Shown in pieces: positions 7,660 to 15,728 of a stretch of DNA of 30,945 bases. A program made the position numbers and the translations under genes. Source of the stretch: JBBQSV01 sp038213615 (GTDB lineage Bacteria; Patescibacteriota; Saccharimonadia; Saccharimonadales; OMJO01). The notes below the pieces were generated by a model. The model had not been told where the DNA came from. It was given only the letters and a program-made list of their open reading frames with translations, and made no database searches. Within the stretch, counting starts at the first letter, position 1. Every line of letters begins with the position of its first letter. The stretch is from NCBI GenBank assembly GCA_038213615.1, contig JBBQSV010000009.1, positions 1 through 30,945 of the forward strand, read 5' to 3'.

Positions 7660-8298
7660 ATGAGGATTACGAAGTACGAACATGCTTGTTTAGTCATTGA
7701 GGATGGTGGTAAGAAGCTGGTTATTGACCCGGGTGATTTCAGCACCTTGTTGCCAATTGAGAGTTACGACACTTTAATAGTTTGCGATGTTCACTTTGAC
7801 CATTTAGGTGAGAAGAACATCAAAAAACTAGTAGCCAAAAATCCGAGTATACCTGTCTATGCAGTCGACCAAGCAGCTGAAAAGTTAAATGGGATTGGCA
7901 TTAAGGCGAAGACTGTAACGGCTGGACAAAAAGTCTTGATAGCCGGTTTTGATTTAGAATTTTTTGGTGGTCAGCACGCCCCAATTCACCCAGACTGGCC
8001 TAAATTCCCAAACGTTGGCGTACTAGTAAACGACAAACTCTATTACCCTGGTGATAGCTTTGACGGACCAAATAGATCCGTCGAGGTATTAGCCCTTCCA
8101 GATAGTGGACCATGGTATAAGCTGGAACATGCCATCGACCTACTATTGTCAGTTAAGCCAAAGATCTGCTTCCAAACCCATGATCATCTTGTATCCGAAG
8201 CGGGCAAGAACGTAAATACTCATTTCCTAACCCAAGCCTGTGAAAAATCGGGCACTCAACTCAAGCAGCTAAAAGCTGGCCAATCTCTGGAAGTCTAA
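7660..8298 (+). CDS. Metallo-beta-lactamase-fold hydrolase, UlaG-like
   Basis: The protein has 212 residues. It resembles small MBL-fold proteins of the UlaG/COG2220 type: an N-terminal beta-hairpin (MRITKYEHACLVIEDGG), LVIDPGDF, the metal motif at about 43-48, GGQHAPIH, YPGDSF and THDH near the C-terminus. The canonical metal motif HxHxDH reads DVHFDH, so the first histidine is replaced by aspartate (D43) while H45, D47 and H48 are kept. One metal site may be altered, but Asp can still ligate metal. The substrate is unknown. The start lies 6 nt after an extended -10 box, so the mRNA is probably leaderless. Confidence 0.85.
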   Translation: MRITKYEHACLVIEDGGKKLVIDPGDFSTLLPIESYDTLIVCDVHFDHLGEKNIKKLVAKNPSIPVYAVDQAAEKLNGIGIKAKTVTAGQKVLIAGFDLEFFGGQHAPIHPDWPKFPNVGVLVNDKLYYPGDSFDGPNRSVEVLALPDSGPWYKLEHAIDLLLSVKPKICFQTHDHLVSEAGKNVNTHFLTQACEKSGTQLKQLKAGQSLEV

Positions 8299-8315
8299 AT
8301 TGCTAGTCTATCTAG

Positions 8316-8321
8316 TATAAT
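8316..8321 (+). promoter_or_regulatory. -10 box giving a leaderless GTG-start transcript
   Basis: A perfect TATAAT followed by 6 nt (TGAGCT) and then the GTG at 8328. No Shine-Dalgarno sequence is present. Confidence 0.6.
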
Positions 8322-8327
8322 TGAGCT

Positions 8328-8645
8328 GTGAAGAGTTATAAATTGGTCGTATACGCACCAACAAACAACGCCGACGCCGTACGCAAAGCGTTGGGTGATG
8401 CTGGAGCAGGCAAGTTGGGTAATTACTCACACTGCAGCTACAGCAGTATTGGTCAGGGCAGATTTTTGCCACTAGACGGCGCTAACCCAACGATTGGATC
8501 CGTTGGTAAGTCCGAGATTGTAAACGAAGAACGGATAGAAGTAACTTGCAACCAAGACGTCTTGGAGAAGGTTATGACCGCCATGAAGGCCGCCCATGTA
8601 TATGAAGAAGTTGCTTACGATGTCTATGAAAGAGTACCCCTATGA
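8328..8645 (+). CDS. Nif3/YqfO C-terminal-domain-like protein (CutA/PII-like fold)
   Basis: The protein has 105 residues with a GTG start. It matches the stand-alone form of the domain found in the C-terminal region of YqfO/Nif3 proteins (COG3323). Features are an initial KLVVYAPTNNADAVRKALGDAGAG strand-helix, the conserved GNYSHCSYSSIGQGRF segment, NPTIGSVGKSEIVNEERIE, and a C-terminal helix ending in AYDVY. The fold is related to PII/CutA1 proteins that form trimers; the biochemical role is not known. The gene starts 6 nt after a TATAAT box and its stop overlaps the next start (ATGA) with exonuclease III, so it leads a polycistron running to about 11475. Confidence 0.82.
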   Translation: MKSYKLVVYAPTNNADAVRKALGDAGAGKLGNYSHCSYSSIGQGRFLPLDGANPTIGSVGKSEIVNEERIEVTCNQDVLEKVMTAMKAAHVYEEVAYDVYERVPL

Positions 8646-9439
8646 AATTGTATTCGTGGAATGTGAATGGCATCCGGGCGGGGCTAGCCAAAGGCACTTT
8701 TCAGGACTTTATTGCCAAACATCAGCCCGACATTTTGTGTCTGCAAGAGACCAAAGCCCAAGAAGGTCAAGCCGATGTTGACCTGCCAGGCTACCACGAA
8801 TACTGGAACTCGCCAATCAAAAAGGGTTATAGCGGCACTGCCATCTTTAGCAAAATCAAGCCGTTGAATGTACTCAAAAACTTCCCGAAAGACATTGTTG
8901 ATAAGTTCGACATCACTGACGCACGATACGGTGGGCTGAATGATGAGGGCAGGGTCACAGCAGCCGAGTTCGAAAAGTTTTACGTTGTGACTGTCTACAC
9001 CCCCAATAGCCAAGGCGACCTAAGCCGATTAGAACTGCGCCACAAACATTGGGACCCAGCTTTTTTGGCCTACTGCCAGCAACTAGAAAAGTCCAAGCCA
9101 GTTCTTTTTTGTGGTGATCTAAATGTAGCCCATACCGAGCACGACCTAGCCAACCCCAAATCAAATGTTGGCAAACACGGCTACACCAACGAAGAACGCG
9201 AAGGCTTTCAGAACTTTGTCGATGCCGGTTTTGTGGACACGTTCCGAATCTTTACGCAGGGTAATGGCCACTACAGCTGGTGGACACATTGGGCCAACGC
9301 CCGGGCTCGTAATGTTGGCTGGCGCATAGACTACTGGTTAGCTAGCAAAAGTCTGACTAGCAAAATATCTGCTGCAGAGATCCATGCCGATGTCATGGGC
9401 AGCGACCATTGCCCAGTAAGCATAACCCTTGAGACATGA
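8642..9439 (+). CDS. xthA: Exodeoxyribonuclease III
   Basis: The protein has 265 residues, normal for the family. Endonuclease/exonuclease/phosphatase-fold motifs are all present: SWNVNGIRA at the N-terminus, the metal-binding LQETK, the catalytic region GDLNVAHTEHDLANP, RIDYWLAS and the final SDHCPV. The enzyme cuts DNA at abasic sites and degrades 3' ends in base excision repair. It overlaps the Nif3-like gene by 4 nt (ATGA) and the following hydrolase gene also by 4 nt, so it sits in a tightly coupled operon. Confidence 0.95.
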   Translation: MKLYSWNVNGIRAGLAKGTFQDFIAKHQPDILCLQETKAQEGQADVDLPGYHEYWNSPIKKGYSGTAIFSKIKPLNVLKNFPKDIVDKFDITDARYGGLNDEGRVTAAEFEKFYVVTVYTPNSQGDLSRLELRHKHWDPAFLAYCQQLEKSKPVLFCGDLNVAHTEHDLANPKSNVGKHGYTNEEREGFQNFVDAGFVDTFRIFTQGNGHYSWWTHWANARARNVGWRIDYWLASKSLTSKISAAEIHADVMGSDHCPVSITLET

Positions 9440-9987
9440 AGTCTATCTATCTTGCTCATGGTTTTTCTGAAGGAGAGCAACACGCTAAGCAGCTCGTCGG
9501 AGCGCTAAAGGCCTCTGGTTATTCCATGACTAACAGCCCCAAGTTAGCGGATATTGTCATAGCTCATTCTGGTGGCCTGTATACACTACCCCTAGACGTG
9601 ATTAACAAGACCCTGCTAGTTGTCGGACCAACTTACTGGGAGGGTAAGAGCTTGAGAAGTAGTTTTGCGGAAAATGTTAGGGCCGGCTTCAGTTCACGAA
9701 CTTCGCTTGCCGTCTGGACCCTTAAAATGTTTTGGCACATCTGGTACGCAATCAAAAGTCCAAAAACGGTCATGCTCATGTATAAAAACTGGCGGTACAA
9801 AGAACTATGGATAGAAAAACTGAACCGATCCCCGGCCACGATTACGGTAGTGCGTAATAAAGATGACGCCTTCTGTAGCCCAGCTATAAAACAGTCTCTG
9901 GGTGGATCTATAACATACTTTGAGTTACCCGGGGGGCATGACGACTTATGGACAAACCCCAAGCCCTACCTGGAGCTTCTAAAGTGA
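9436..9987 (+). CDS. Alpha/beta-hydrolase-fold protein
   Basis: The protein has 183 residues. It begins with a YLAHGFS strand and has an IVIAHSGG nucleophile-elbow-like motif (about 42-49, candidate nucleophile Ser46), an internal Asp-containing VVRNKDDAFC strand and a C-terminal ELPGGHDDLW histidine. This gives a plausible Ser-Asp-His triad of a small alpha/beta hydrolase. The elbow is HSGG rather than GxSxG, so activity is not certain. It is coupled by ATGA overlap to exonuclease III upstream and by a GTGA overlap to the HAD gene downstream. The substrate is unknown. Confidence 0.65.
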   Translation: MKSIYLAHGFSEGEQHAKQLVGALKASGYSMTNSPKLADIVIAHSGGLYTLPLDVINKTLLVVGPTYWEGKSLRSSFAENVRAGFSSRTSLAVWTLKMFWHIWYAIKSPKTVMLMYKNWRYKELWIEKLNRSPATITVVRNKDDAFCSPAIKQSLGGSITYFELPGGHDDLWTNPKPYLELLK

Positions 9988-10697
9988 ACCGTCGATTTGC
10001 GGTATTTGATATTGATGGCACGCTGATCCGCTGGCAGCTGTACCACGCCGTTGTAGATAAGCTAGCCAAAAAAGGCCATTTGGGTTTAGATGCACATGAA
10101 CAGTTGCACAACCAGCGCATGGTCTGGAAGCGCCGGGAGCACCCCGAATCTTTTGGTAAGTATGAACAGTTTTTGGTAGATGCTTACGAAAAGACATTGA
10201 CCACACTAAAACCTAGCGTCCTGGATCGAATCATCAAAGAGGTGGCCCAGGAATACAAAGACCAAGTTTACACCTACACCAGGGATCTAATTGGCAGCTT
10301 AAAAAAGCAGGGCTACGTACTATTGGCAATCTCTGGGTCGCATCACGATTTGGTTGGCTTGATCACTACACAATACGGATTTTTGGATTGGGAGGGCACT
10401 CGCTACCAAAGGCAGGCCGGCAAGTTTACCGGCCAAACCCAGGTGGCCGGTCACGACAAAAAAGCTGCTTTAGAAGCCTTGATTGCCAAACATAATTTAG
10501 ACCTAAAAGGCAGCTACGCAATTGGTGACAGCCAAAGCGACATAGCCATGATGGACATGGTAGAAAATCCGATTGCCTTTAACCCCAACCGTCAACTGTA
10601 CGACTACGCCAAAAACTCAGGCTGGCCGATTGTAGTCGAACGCAAAAACGTAGTTTATAAACTGGAGGCCAAAAGTGGATCGTATATATTGGCATAA
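9984..10697 (+). CDS. HAD-superfamily subfamily IB phosphatase (SerB-like fold)
   Basis: The protein has 237 residues from GTG 9984. I chose this start because the GTG overlaps the upstream TGA (GTGA), a TGGAG site lies about 9 nt before it, and it puts FAVFDIDGTL right at the N-terminus. The ATG at 9948 would add an unneeded 12 residues. Motif I is DIDGT, motif II is in LLAISGS, motif III uses a lysine in GHDKKAAL, and motif IV is GDSQSDIAMM. The helical cap between motifs I and II fits the HAD-IB group of phosphoserine phosphatase-like and related enzymes. The substrate cannot be assigned. It overlaps the next gene by 23 nt. Confidence 0.85.
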   Translation: MNRRFAVFDIDGTLIRWQLYHAVVDKLAKKGHLGLDAHEQLHNQRMVWKRREHPESFGKYEQFLVDAYEKTLTTLKPSVLDRIIKEVAQEYKDQVYTYTRDLIGSLKKQGYVLLAISGSHHDLVGLITTQYGFLDWEGTRYQRQAGKFTGQTQVAGHDKKAALEALIAKHNLDLKGSYAIGDSQSDIAMMDMVENPIAFNPNRQLYDYAKNSGWPIVVERKNVVYKLEAKSGSYILA

Positions 10698-11475
10698 ACA
10701 AACTGCCGGTCAACCGCTATTTCCAGATTTACTTTGGAGTCGCCCAGAAAACAAATCCTTGGCTGGCAAGCTGCTAATCATCGGCGGTAACCTACATGGT
10801 TTTGCCGCCCCCGCCGAAGCCTACGCTAACGCGCTAAAGGCTGGGATAGGTGTAGCCCATGTACTTTTGCCAGACAGTTTGCGAAAAACAATGGGCAAAG
10901 TTTTAGAAAATTGTGATTTTGCACCCAGCACGCCTAGTGGCAGCTTTGGCCAGAAGGCACTGGATGAATGGTTGGCCAGCAGCCATTGGGCAAATGCCGT
11001 TTTGATTGCTGGAGATCTGGGTCGCAATAGCGAAACAGCAATCTTGCTAGAAAAGTTCCTGACTAAATATCCCGAGTTAGTTACTCTAACCAAAGATGCT
11101 GTGGACTACGTCACTACCAACCCCCAGCCACTCCTGACACGAACCAACACGACTTTGGTATTGTCTTTTGCTCAGCTGCAAAAGCTAGCCTCGGCGTTAA
11201 AGTACCCCCAAGCTCTTACTTTTGACATGCCATTAACTAGACTAGTCGAGCTGTTAAGTGACTTTAGCCAGAGCTATCCACTAAACATCATCACCAAACA
11301 CTTGGATCAAATCATTGTAGCCGTGGACGGGCAAGTCAGCACCACCAAGCAGGATAGCGATCCCGAAATCTGGCGAGTTGGTGCGGCTGCCAAAGCCAGT
11401 GTGTGGTGGCTCCAAAATCCCATAAAAACTTTCGAGGCGTTAACCGCCAGCCTCTGTGAGAAGCTCGACCGATAA
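10675..11475 (+). CDS. YjeF C-terminal (NAD(P)HX dehydratase)/ribokinase-like protein, probably divergent
   Basis: The protein has 266 residues with a GTG start preceded by GGAGG at 8 nt. It begins in the end of the HAD gene. KLLIIGGNLHGFAAPAEAYANALKAGIGVAHVLLP strongly resembles the N-terminal segment of ADP-dependent NAD(P)H-hydrate dehydratase (IIGGS.GY.GAP.LA..AALR.GAG), an enzyme that repairs hydrated NAD(P)H. The later nucleotide-binding and catalytic GTGDVLAG motif is not present; the equivalent region reads WRVGAAAKASVWWL. The protein may therefore have lost or changed activity. It is the last gene of the cluster starting at 8328. Confidence 0.65.
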   Translation: MDRIYWHKQTAGQPLFPDLLWSRPENKSLAGKLLIIGGNLHGFAAPAEAYANALKAGIGVAHVLLPDSLRKTMGKVLENCDFAPSTPSGSFGQKALDEWLASSHWANAVLIAGDLGRNSETAILLEKFLTKYPELVTLTKDAVDYVTTNPQPLLTRTNTTLVLSFAQLQKLASALKYPQALTFDMPLTRLVELLSDFSQSYPLNIITKHLDQIIVAVDGQVSTTKQDSDPEIWRVGAAAKASVWWLQNPIKTFEALTASLCEKLDR

Positions 11476-11718
11476 AACTCTGAACCATTGTAAGGTTGGA
11501 GACAGAATTCTGTGAGCACTAATGGCCTCGGTAGCATCTTTACGAGCACTGAGCTGATCTTCCGCCGTCACTACTAAACTTACCAAGACCCCCAGGTGCA
11601 ATGATTCTAGAACCGTATCGGGATAAATAGATCGTAAGCAGCTCTCTATAGCCTGTGATTCAGGGCTAGCAATACCGCCTACATAAACTATTTCGCCATC
11701 AATTTTGTATCGATTCAT
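11440..11718 (-). CDS. Small hypothetical protein downstream of tRNA-Leu
   Basis: A 92-residue frame from ATG 11718: MNRYKIDGEIVYVGGIASP ... LLTEAGG. It fills the gap between the YjeF-like gene and tRNA-Leu, overlapping the 3' end of the former by 36 nt on the opposite strand. Its composition is protein-like, with alternating hydrophobic strands and a probable helix, but no family is recognised. No ribosome site is seen before the ATG, which lies 9 nt beyond the tRNA 3' end, so it might be read from the tRNA transcript. The longer frame starting inside the tRNA is not credible. Confidence 0.45.
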   Translation of the reverse strand: MNRYKIDGEIVYVGGIASPESQAIESCLRSIYPDTVLESLHLGVLVSLVVTAEDQLSARKDATEAISAHRILSPTLQWFRVLSVELLTEAGG

Positions 11719-11727
11719 AACAAAAAA

Positions 11728-11812
11728 TGGTGGGCGAGGAGGGAATCGAACCCTCACTCCTTGCGGAACACGATTTTGAGTCGTGCGCGTATACCAGTTC
11801 CGCCACTCGCCC
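11728..11812 (-). tRNA. tRNA-Leu(CAA), CCA encoded
   Basis: On the minus strand, acceptor GGGCGAG pairs with CTCGCCC. The anticodon stem CACGA/TCGTG encloses loop CTCAAAA, giving anticodon CAA (Leu, UUG). A class II variable arm follows, then T-arm GAGGG-TTCGATT-CCCTC, discriminator A and encoded CCA. A TACAAT -10 box lies 10 nt upstream (11823-11828). Confidence 0.93.
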
Positions 11813-11822
11813 TATAAGCGTT

Positions 11823-11828
11823 ATTGTA
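11823..11828 (-). promoter_or_regulatory. -10 box of tRNA-Leu
   Basis: TACAAT on the minus strand ends 10 nt before the tRNA 5' end. The -35 is unclear. The sortase promoter lies on the opposite strand in the same short gap. Confidence 0.5.
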
Positions 11829-11847
11829 CTATAATCATATCTGTTAA

Positions 11848-11853
11848 TACAGT
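11848..11853 (+). promoter_or_regulatory. -10 box of the sortase gene
   Basis: TACAGT ends 9 nt before the ATG at 11863, with a possible TTGTAC -35 at 11824-11829 (18-nt spacing). A TATAAT at 11830-11835 is an alternative that would give a longer leader. Confidence 0.4.
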
Positions 11854-11862
11854 ACTTGCGAA

Positions 11863-13032
11863 ATGGCAGATTCAGACGACAAACAAAAACATCAGGGTGG
11901 CGAAGATCCGGCCGCCAATTTGGTGCGTAGCAAGATATCAGGGCTGTATGGTCACGAGCCAGAGGCATCAGAAGAAATTAGTGAAGTACAATCCGAGCCA
12001 GCCAAAGACCTGAGCAAGCACCAGCTCTTCATGAAACAGCTCAACGATTCTGGCAAATCTACAGCCGAAATTCAGACCGATTGGCACAACTACTATTCCA
12101 AACTAACCGATTACGAAAAACACCAAGTTTGGCAAGAGTTCTACGCCTACCGTGATAATCCCCAGCCAGCCAAGGTTACCCAGCCACAACACCATGAACC
12201 CAAAACCACTATCGGTATATTTGAAGATCCGACCCCAAAGCCCAAGCGCATCAACAATCTGGCGGAGCTAAAACACCGTTCCACCACCAGCCACAACACT
12301 CACCATAACAGCCGACGGGCCAGGGCTAAACGCAGCCTAAAATCACTGCTATTTGGTCTAAGCCTAGGTGGTGTAGTGGTGCTAGTTTTACTATTTGGCT
12401 TTTTTAACGATCGGTTTATCGCACCATTCATCACGCCCAGCCGCAACGTCAGCGCTACGCCGATATTGATCAATCCTAGCAGTACCGCCATCGGCAAAGA
12501 ACCGCTAATCATCATCCCCAAAATCAACGCCCAGATACCGGTGGTCTATAACGAGGCTTCGGTAGACGAAGCCTCTATCCAAAACGCCCTAAACAGCGGT
12601 GTGGTTCACTACGCCACTACGCCAAACCCTGGCCAACTAGGTAACGGCGCGATATTTGGGCACTCTAGCGGCAATATCCTAAACCAGGGTCATTATAAAT
12701 TCGCCTTTACGCTATTAAAGAAACTGGATGTTGGCGATACGTTCATGCTGCAAAAAGGTCAGAAACTTTATGTCTATCGAGTCTACAAAAAACACATTGT
12801 GGCACCTACAGACGTTGATGTGCTAAACACCCAAGACAAACCGGCTACCTTTACCCTAATCACTTGTGACCCACCAGGCCTAAGCATAAACCGCTTGATC
12901 GTAGTCGGTGAGCAAATCAGCCCCAACCCCGAAACCGACAAACCCAGCACTGCCGTCAGCCAACCAGCCCAGATAAAAACACTGCCCAGCAACTCTGTAT
13001 CGCTGTGGCAGCGCGTACTTCACTGGTTCTAG
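11863..13032 (+). CDS. Membrane-anchored sortase (class D/E-like)
   Basis: The protein has 389 residues. A long charged cytoplasmic N-terminus (1-150, Glu/Lys/His-rich) is followed by a single membrane helix (about 163-183, LLFGLSLGGVVVLVLLFGFF) and then the sortase barrel. The catalytic residues are visible: His267 in AIFGHSS, Cys335 in LITCDPPG and Arg344 in SINRLIV. The IIIPKINAQIPVVY entry strand is typical. Sortases cut a C-terminal sorting signal and join the protein to the wall or to pilin. No LPXTG-type substrate is visible in this window, so its targets lie elsewhere or use a divergent signal. It converges on the PEGA gene with a 6-nt gap. Confidence 0.92.
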   Translation: MADSDDKQKHQGGEDPAANLVRSKISGLYGHEPEASEEISEVQSEPAKDLSKHQLFMKQLNDSGKSTAEIQTDWHNYYSKLTDYEKHQVWQEFYAYRDNPQPAKVTQPQHHEPKTTIGIFEDPTPKPKRINNLAELKHRSTTSHNTHHNSRRARAKRSLKSLLFGLSLGGVVVLVLLFGFFNDRFIAPFITPSRNVSATPILINPSSTAIGKEPLIIIPKINAQIPVVYNEASVDEASIQNALNSGVVHYATTPNPGQLGNGAIFGHSSGNILNQGHYKFAFTLLKKLDVGDTFMLQKGQKLYVYRVYKKHIVAPTDVDVLNTQDKPATFTLITCDPPGLSINRLIVVGEQISPNPETDKPSTAVSQPAQIKTLPSNSVSLWQRVLHWF

Positions 13033-13038
13033 CTATAA

Positions 13039-14523
13039 CTACTGATCGGCCGGCGCCAACAAGCTGGTGGACTGCAGGGTGGTGTGCTTAAGCTTGGCAG
13101 ATGTTGGTGCTAGGGAGAACAAAGTGTGGCTCTTGTTATCAAGCCAACTTTCCGTGCCATTGGCAACAGGGAATAGATACTGACGGTTCTGGCCATCAAA
13201 GTCAAAGATACTAAACTTGTTAGCAGTGCTAATCCCCAGGTGGTTACTATCTAACCAAAAAGCTTTTTGAGTGGTTGTAACTGGTAGCTTGATGTCGTAA
13301 TTGGCTAACTTATCGTCTTGAAAGTTATACACCGACAGTCTGCTACCGGCCTGCAAAGCAACAAGGCGCCCATTTGGTGAAAAACTCAGATAACCAGCAG
13401 TCTTGGCGCTAAGTTTTAGGGCCGAAATAGGGGCCACCGCCGCAACCCGACTGTCTTTTAAAGCAACCTGTGGGTCTTTATAAACATAAACCAGGTGTTG
13501 AGCAGGCAGGCCGGCAGCCACCAGTACATGGCCGCCACCGCCATAAGCTGCCAGTTGGTAGCTAGGGCTCTTGGCAAAGCCACGTAGATCATACGTCCGG
13601 CTACCAACTATCAAACGCAGTTCACTGGGTGTGATTTTGCTATCATTTTGAGCAATCAGGGCCACACTACCGTCCAACATTGGCTGGTAATCTAACACCT
13701 TGCTAGCCAGTACCGAAGTAGTTTTGCTAGAGACAGCGCCTTGATCCAGTTGACCCTTTTTGTCTACAAATAACACTTTGTCGACCTTACCTGCGTTCAG
13801 GCGAAGTTTAGTTGGTTTGCTGGCACTAAACAGCTTGCTGATGTTCTGCGAGCTAGCTGGTTTGGCCACGTTCAAAACTATGAACTCTGTCCCGCCGGGA
13901 TAGCTGTGTTGCAACAGCAGCTGGTTATCATCGGCCGACCATTCTATCGGTTGCCAGGAATTTGTACCTGACTTTTTGGTAATAACGCCCGCCGGCAACT
14001 CAATAGCCGAGGCTATGACTTTCTTGACAGATAAATCGTAGAGGTCGAAACGACTAGCTGAACCAACTTGTTGCACCACCAGACGTTTGTAGTTGGGACT
14101 CTGAGATATCAATTTGGGGACGGCGCTATAGGTTGCCACGGCCTTAGGACTCAATTGGTCTGGTACCAATATTGGGTACACCAGCCGCTCAATCGATCCA
14201 CCTAGCAAGGTAAAGCTAGATTGCCAGGCTCGGTAGCCATCACGTTCTAGCTTGATACTATGGTTGCCCTCGGCAATAACTAACCGTGACGAAGTCTGGC
14301 CATCACGCTGGCCGTCCAAAAACAACCTGGCCGAGCCCGGCTGTGAATCCACAAAGACTAATCCATTTTGGATAACTTGGCCCGTTTTTTCGTCGTAACT
14401 AAAGCCCCTGATGGTTAATGTCACTAGCCGGGCTGCCAAGGCCACAGCAATGGCAATCAAGAAGTAGCCGATGACTATCCGGGTACGGTGCGAGCGCTGC
14501 TTTTTGGGATCTAAAAAGTCCAT
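13039..14523 (-). CDS. Membrane-anchored PEGA-domain protein with propeller-like C-terminal region
   Basis: The protein has 494 residues. After a short basic N-terminus comes a membrane helix (about 18-37, VIGYFLIAIAVALAARLVTL) and a PEGA domain (about 55-115: VDSQPGSARLFLDGQ ... IAEGNHSIKLERDGYRAW). The remaining 370 residues show repeated short beta-strand units with SPNYKRLVV, SADDNQLLL and SPNGRLVAL motifs, typical of WD40/TolB-like propellers. The protein should face outside and probably binds surface ligands. The start lies exactly 6 nt after a TAAAAT box with no ribosome site. Confidence 0.8.
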   Translation of the reverse strand: MDFLDPKKQRSHRTRIVIGYFLIAIAVALAARLVTLTIRGFSYDEKTGQVIQNGLVFVDSQPGSARLFLDGQRDGQTSSRLVIAEGNHSIKLERDGYRAWQSSFTLLGGSIERLVYPILVPDQLSPKAVATYSAVPKLISQSPNYKRLVVQQVGSASRFDLYDLSVKKVIASAIELPAGVITKKSGTNSWQPIEWSADDNQLLLQHSYPGGTEFIVLNVAKPASSQNISKLFSASKPTKLRLNAGKVDKVLFVDKKGQLDQGAVSSKTTSVLASKVLDYQPMLDGSVALIAQNDSKITPSELRLIVGSRTYDLRGFAKSPSYQLAAYGGGGHVLVAAGLPAQHLVYVYKDPQVALKDSRVAAVAPISALKLSAKTAGYLSFSPNGRLVALQAGSRLSVYNFQDDKLANYDIKLPVTTTQKAFWLDSNHLGISTANKFSIFDFDGQNRQYLFPVANGTESWLDNKSHTLFSLAPTSAKLKHTTLQSTSLLAPADQ

Positions 14524-14529
14524 TTTGAT

Positions 14530-14535
14530 ATTTTA
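14530..14535 (-). promoter_or_regulatory. -10 box giving a leaderless PEGA-gene transcript
   Basis: TAAAAT on the minus strand, then 6 nt (ATCAAA), then ATG. A weak TATACA lies 18 nt further upstream. Confidence 0.5.
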
Positions 14536-14652
14536 ATGTAATTCTTTTTGTTTTGTATATCTGGTATTGATGATCCGACTACTTGCCAGTAAAGTCAAGT
14601 GGGTTTAAGATACCTAGTGCACCATTTAACAAGCGAGGGTATATATCTAGTT

Positions 14653-15699
14653 GTGGCTGCACATCCAAACTTAGTAGAAATCAACGGTAAAAAATACGAT
14701 GCCAACAGCGGTAAGCTGCTGGATTCGCCAGTGCTTGATTCGGTCAAGCGCGTGGTTAGACAGGCCCCAGCAACCGTAGAAGGCTTTGTGAAGAAAAGTG
14801 TCAGCCGATCCAAGCCCCACCCTAAGATTTCAGCCAAATCAGTCCACAAAAAGCCGGCCAAGTCAGCCACGCTGATGCGTAGCCATCTGGCCAAACCAAA
14901 GGCTGGTCATAAGCCACAAACGGCCATAGATATCGGACATAAGTCTATCGATCCCACCCGACTACACCGAGCCAAACAGACTGCTCAGAACAAATTAATC
15001 AAACATTTTAGCTTTTCTGAACTCAGCGACAGCGTCAAGCGCAACACAGCCGCCCTGCAGGCTAAGGCTGCACCGGCCATCCGGCTACCGCTACCTCCGC
15101 TGCCTACTGGTAAAACGCTGGCCAAGGCTAGCTCGAAAGCCGATACCGAGTTCGGCAAGGCCCTGAAAAAAGCCAAAAGCCACGAACAACCCAAGTTAAA
15201 GAAGGCCAAGATTAGTCACCGGGCTGCCAAAAAACTAATGATCAAGCCCCGTACCTTGCAAACGGTGGGCTTTTTATTTGCGTTTTTGATCATTGTTGGC
15301 GTGGTGGGGCACCGCTACATACCAAATGTATCGGTGCGCTACGCTGCCACTCGGGCCGGCATCCATGCCGTATTGCCGGGTTATCACCCTGATGGTTATA
15401 CTTTAAATAACAGCGTTGGCTACCAGGCGGGGCAGATAAAGATTGGCTATCATTCCACCACCGACGATCGGCAATATTCCGTAATTCAGGCAGCTTCAAA
15501 CTGGAACAGCGACTCACTGGCACAGAACTTTATTGCGACTAACCACTACCAGGCCCAAACTTTCCAAGATAACGGCAGAACCATCTACCTGTACAACAAT
15601 GGCAACGCCACCTGGGTAGACGGCGGCATCTGGTACCAGGTGCAAAGTAACTCCAGTCTATCCAGCGACCAGCTGATCCACATCGCTTCTAGCATCTAA
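14653..15699 (+). CDS. Single-pass membrane protein with basic Lys/Ala-rich cytoplasmic region and DUF4367-like outer domain
   Basis: The protein has 348 residues from GTG 14653, which gives an N-terminus AAHPNLVEINGKKYDANSGK. The frame is open from GTG 14599, so the start is uncertain. The first 200 residues are very rich in Lys, Ala, Ser and His and look disordered and cationic. A membrane helix (about 205-228, VGFLFAFLIIVGVVGHRYI) follows, then an outer domain of about 120 residues with PGYHPDGYTLNNSVGYQAGQ and DGGIWYQVQSNSSLSSDQ. That is the pattern of DUF4367/RseB-like sensor domains. The basic half could contact DNA or acidic proteins, which is inference. It ends 29 nt before gltX. Confidence 0.7.
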   Translation: MAAHPNLVEINGKKYDANSGKLLDSPVLDSVKRVVRQAPATVEGFVKKSVSRSKPHPKISAKSVHKKPAKSATLMRSHLAKPKAGHKPQTAIDIGHKSIDPTRLHRAKQTAQNKLIKHFSFSELSDSVKRNTAALQAKAAPAIRLPLPPLPTGKTLAKASSKADTEFGKALKKAKSHEQPKLKKAKISHRAAKKLMIKPRTLQTVGFLFAFLIIVGVVGHRYIPNVSVRYAATRAGIHAVLPGYHPDGYTLNNSVGYQAGQIKIGYHSTTDDRQYSVIQAASNWNSDSLAQNFIATNHYQAQTFQDNGRTIYLYNNGNATWVDGGIWYQVQSNSSLSSDQLIHIASSI

Positions 15700-15716
15700 A
15701 AAACTGACACCTCTGT

Positions 15717-15722
15717 TAGAAT
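15717..15722 (+). promoter_or_regulatory. Extended -10 box giving a leaderless gltX transcript
   Basis: TGT-TAGAAT followed by exactly 6 nt (AGTTAT) and the ATG at 15729. No Shine-Dalgarno sequence is present. Confidence 0.6.
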
Positions 15723-15728
15723 AGTTAT

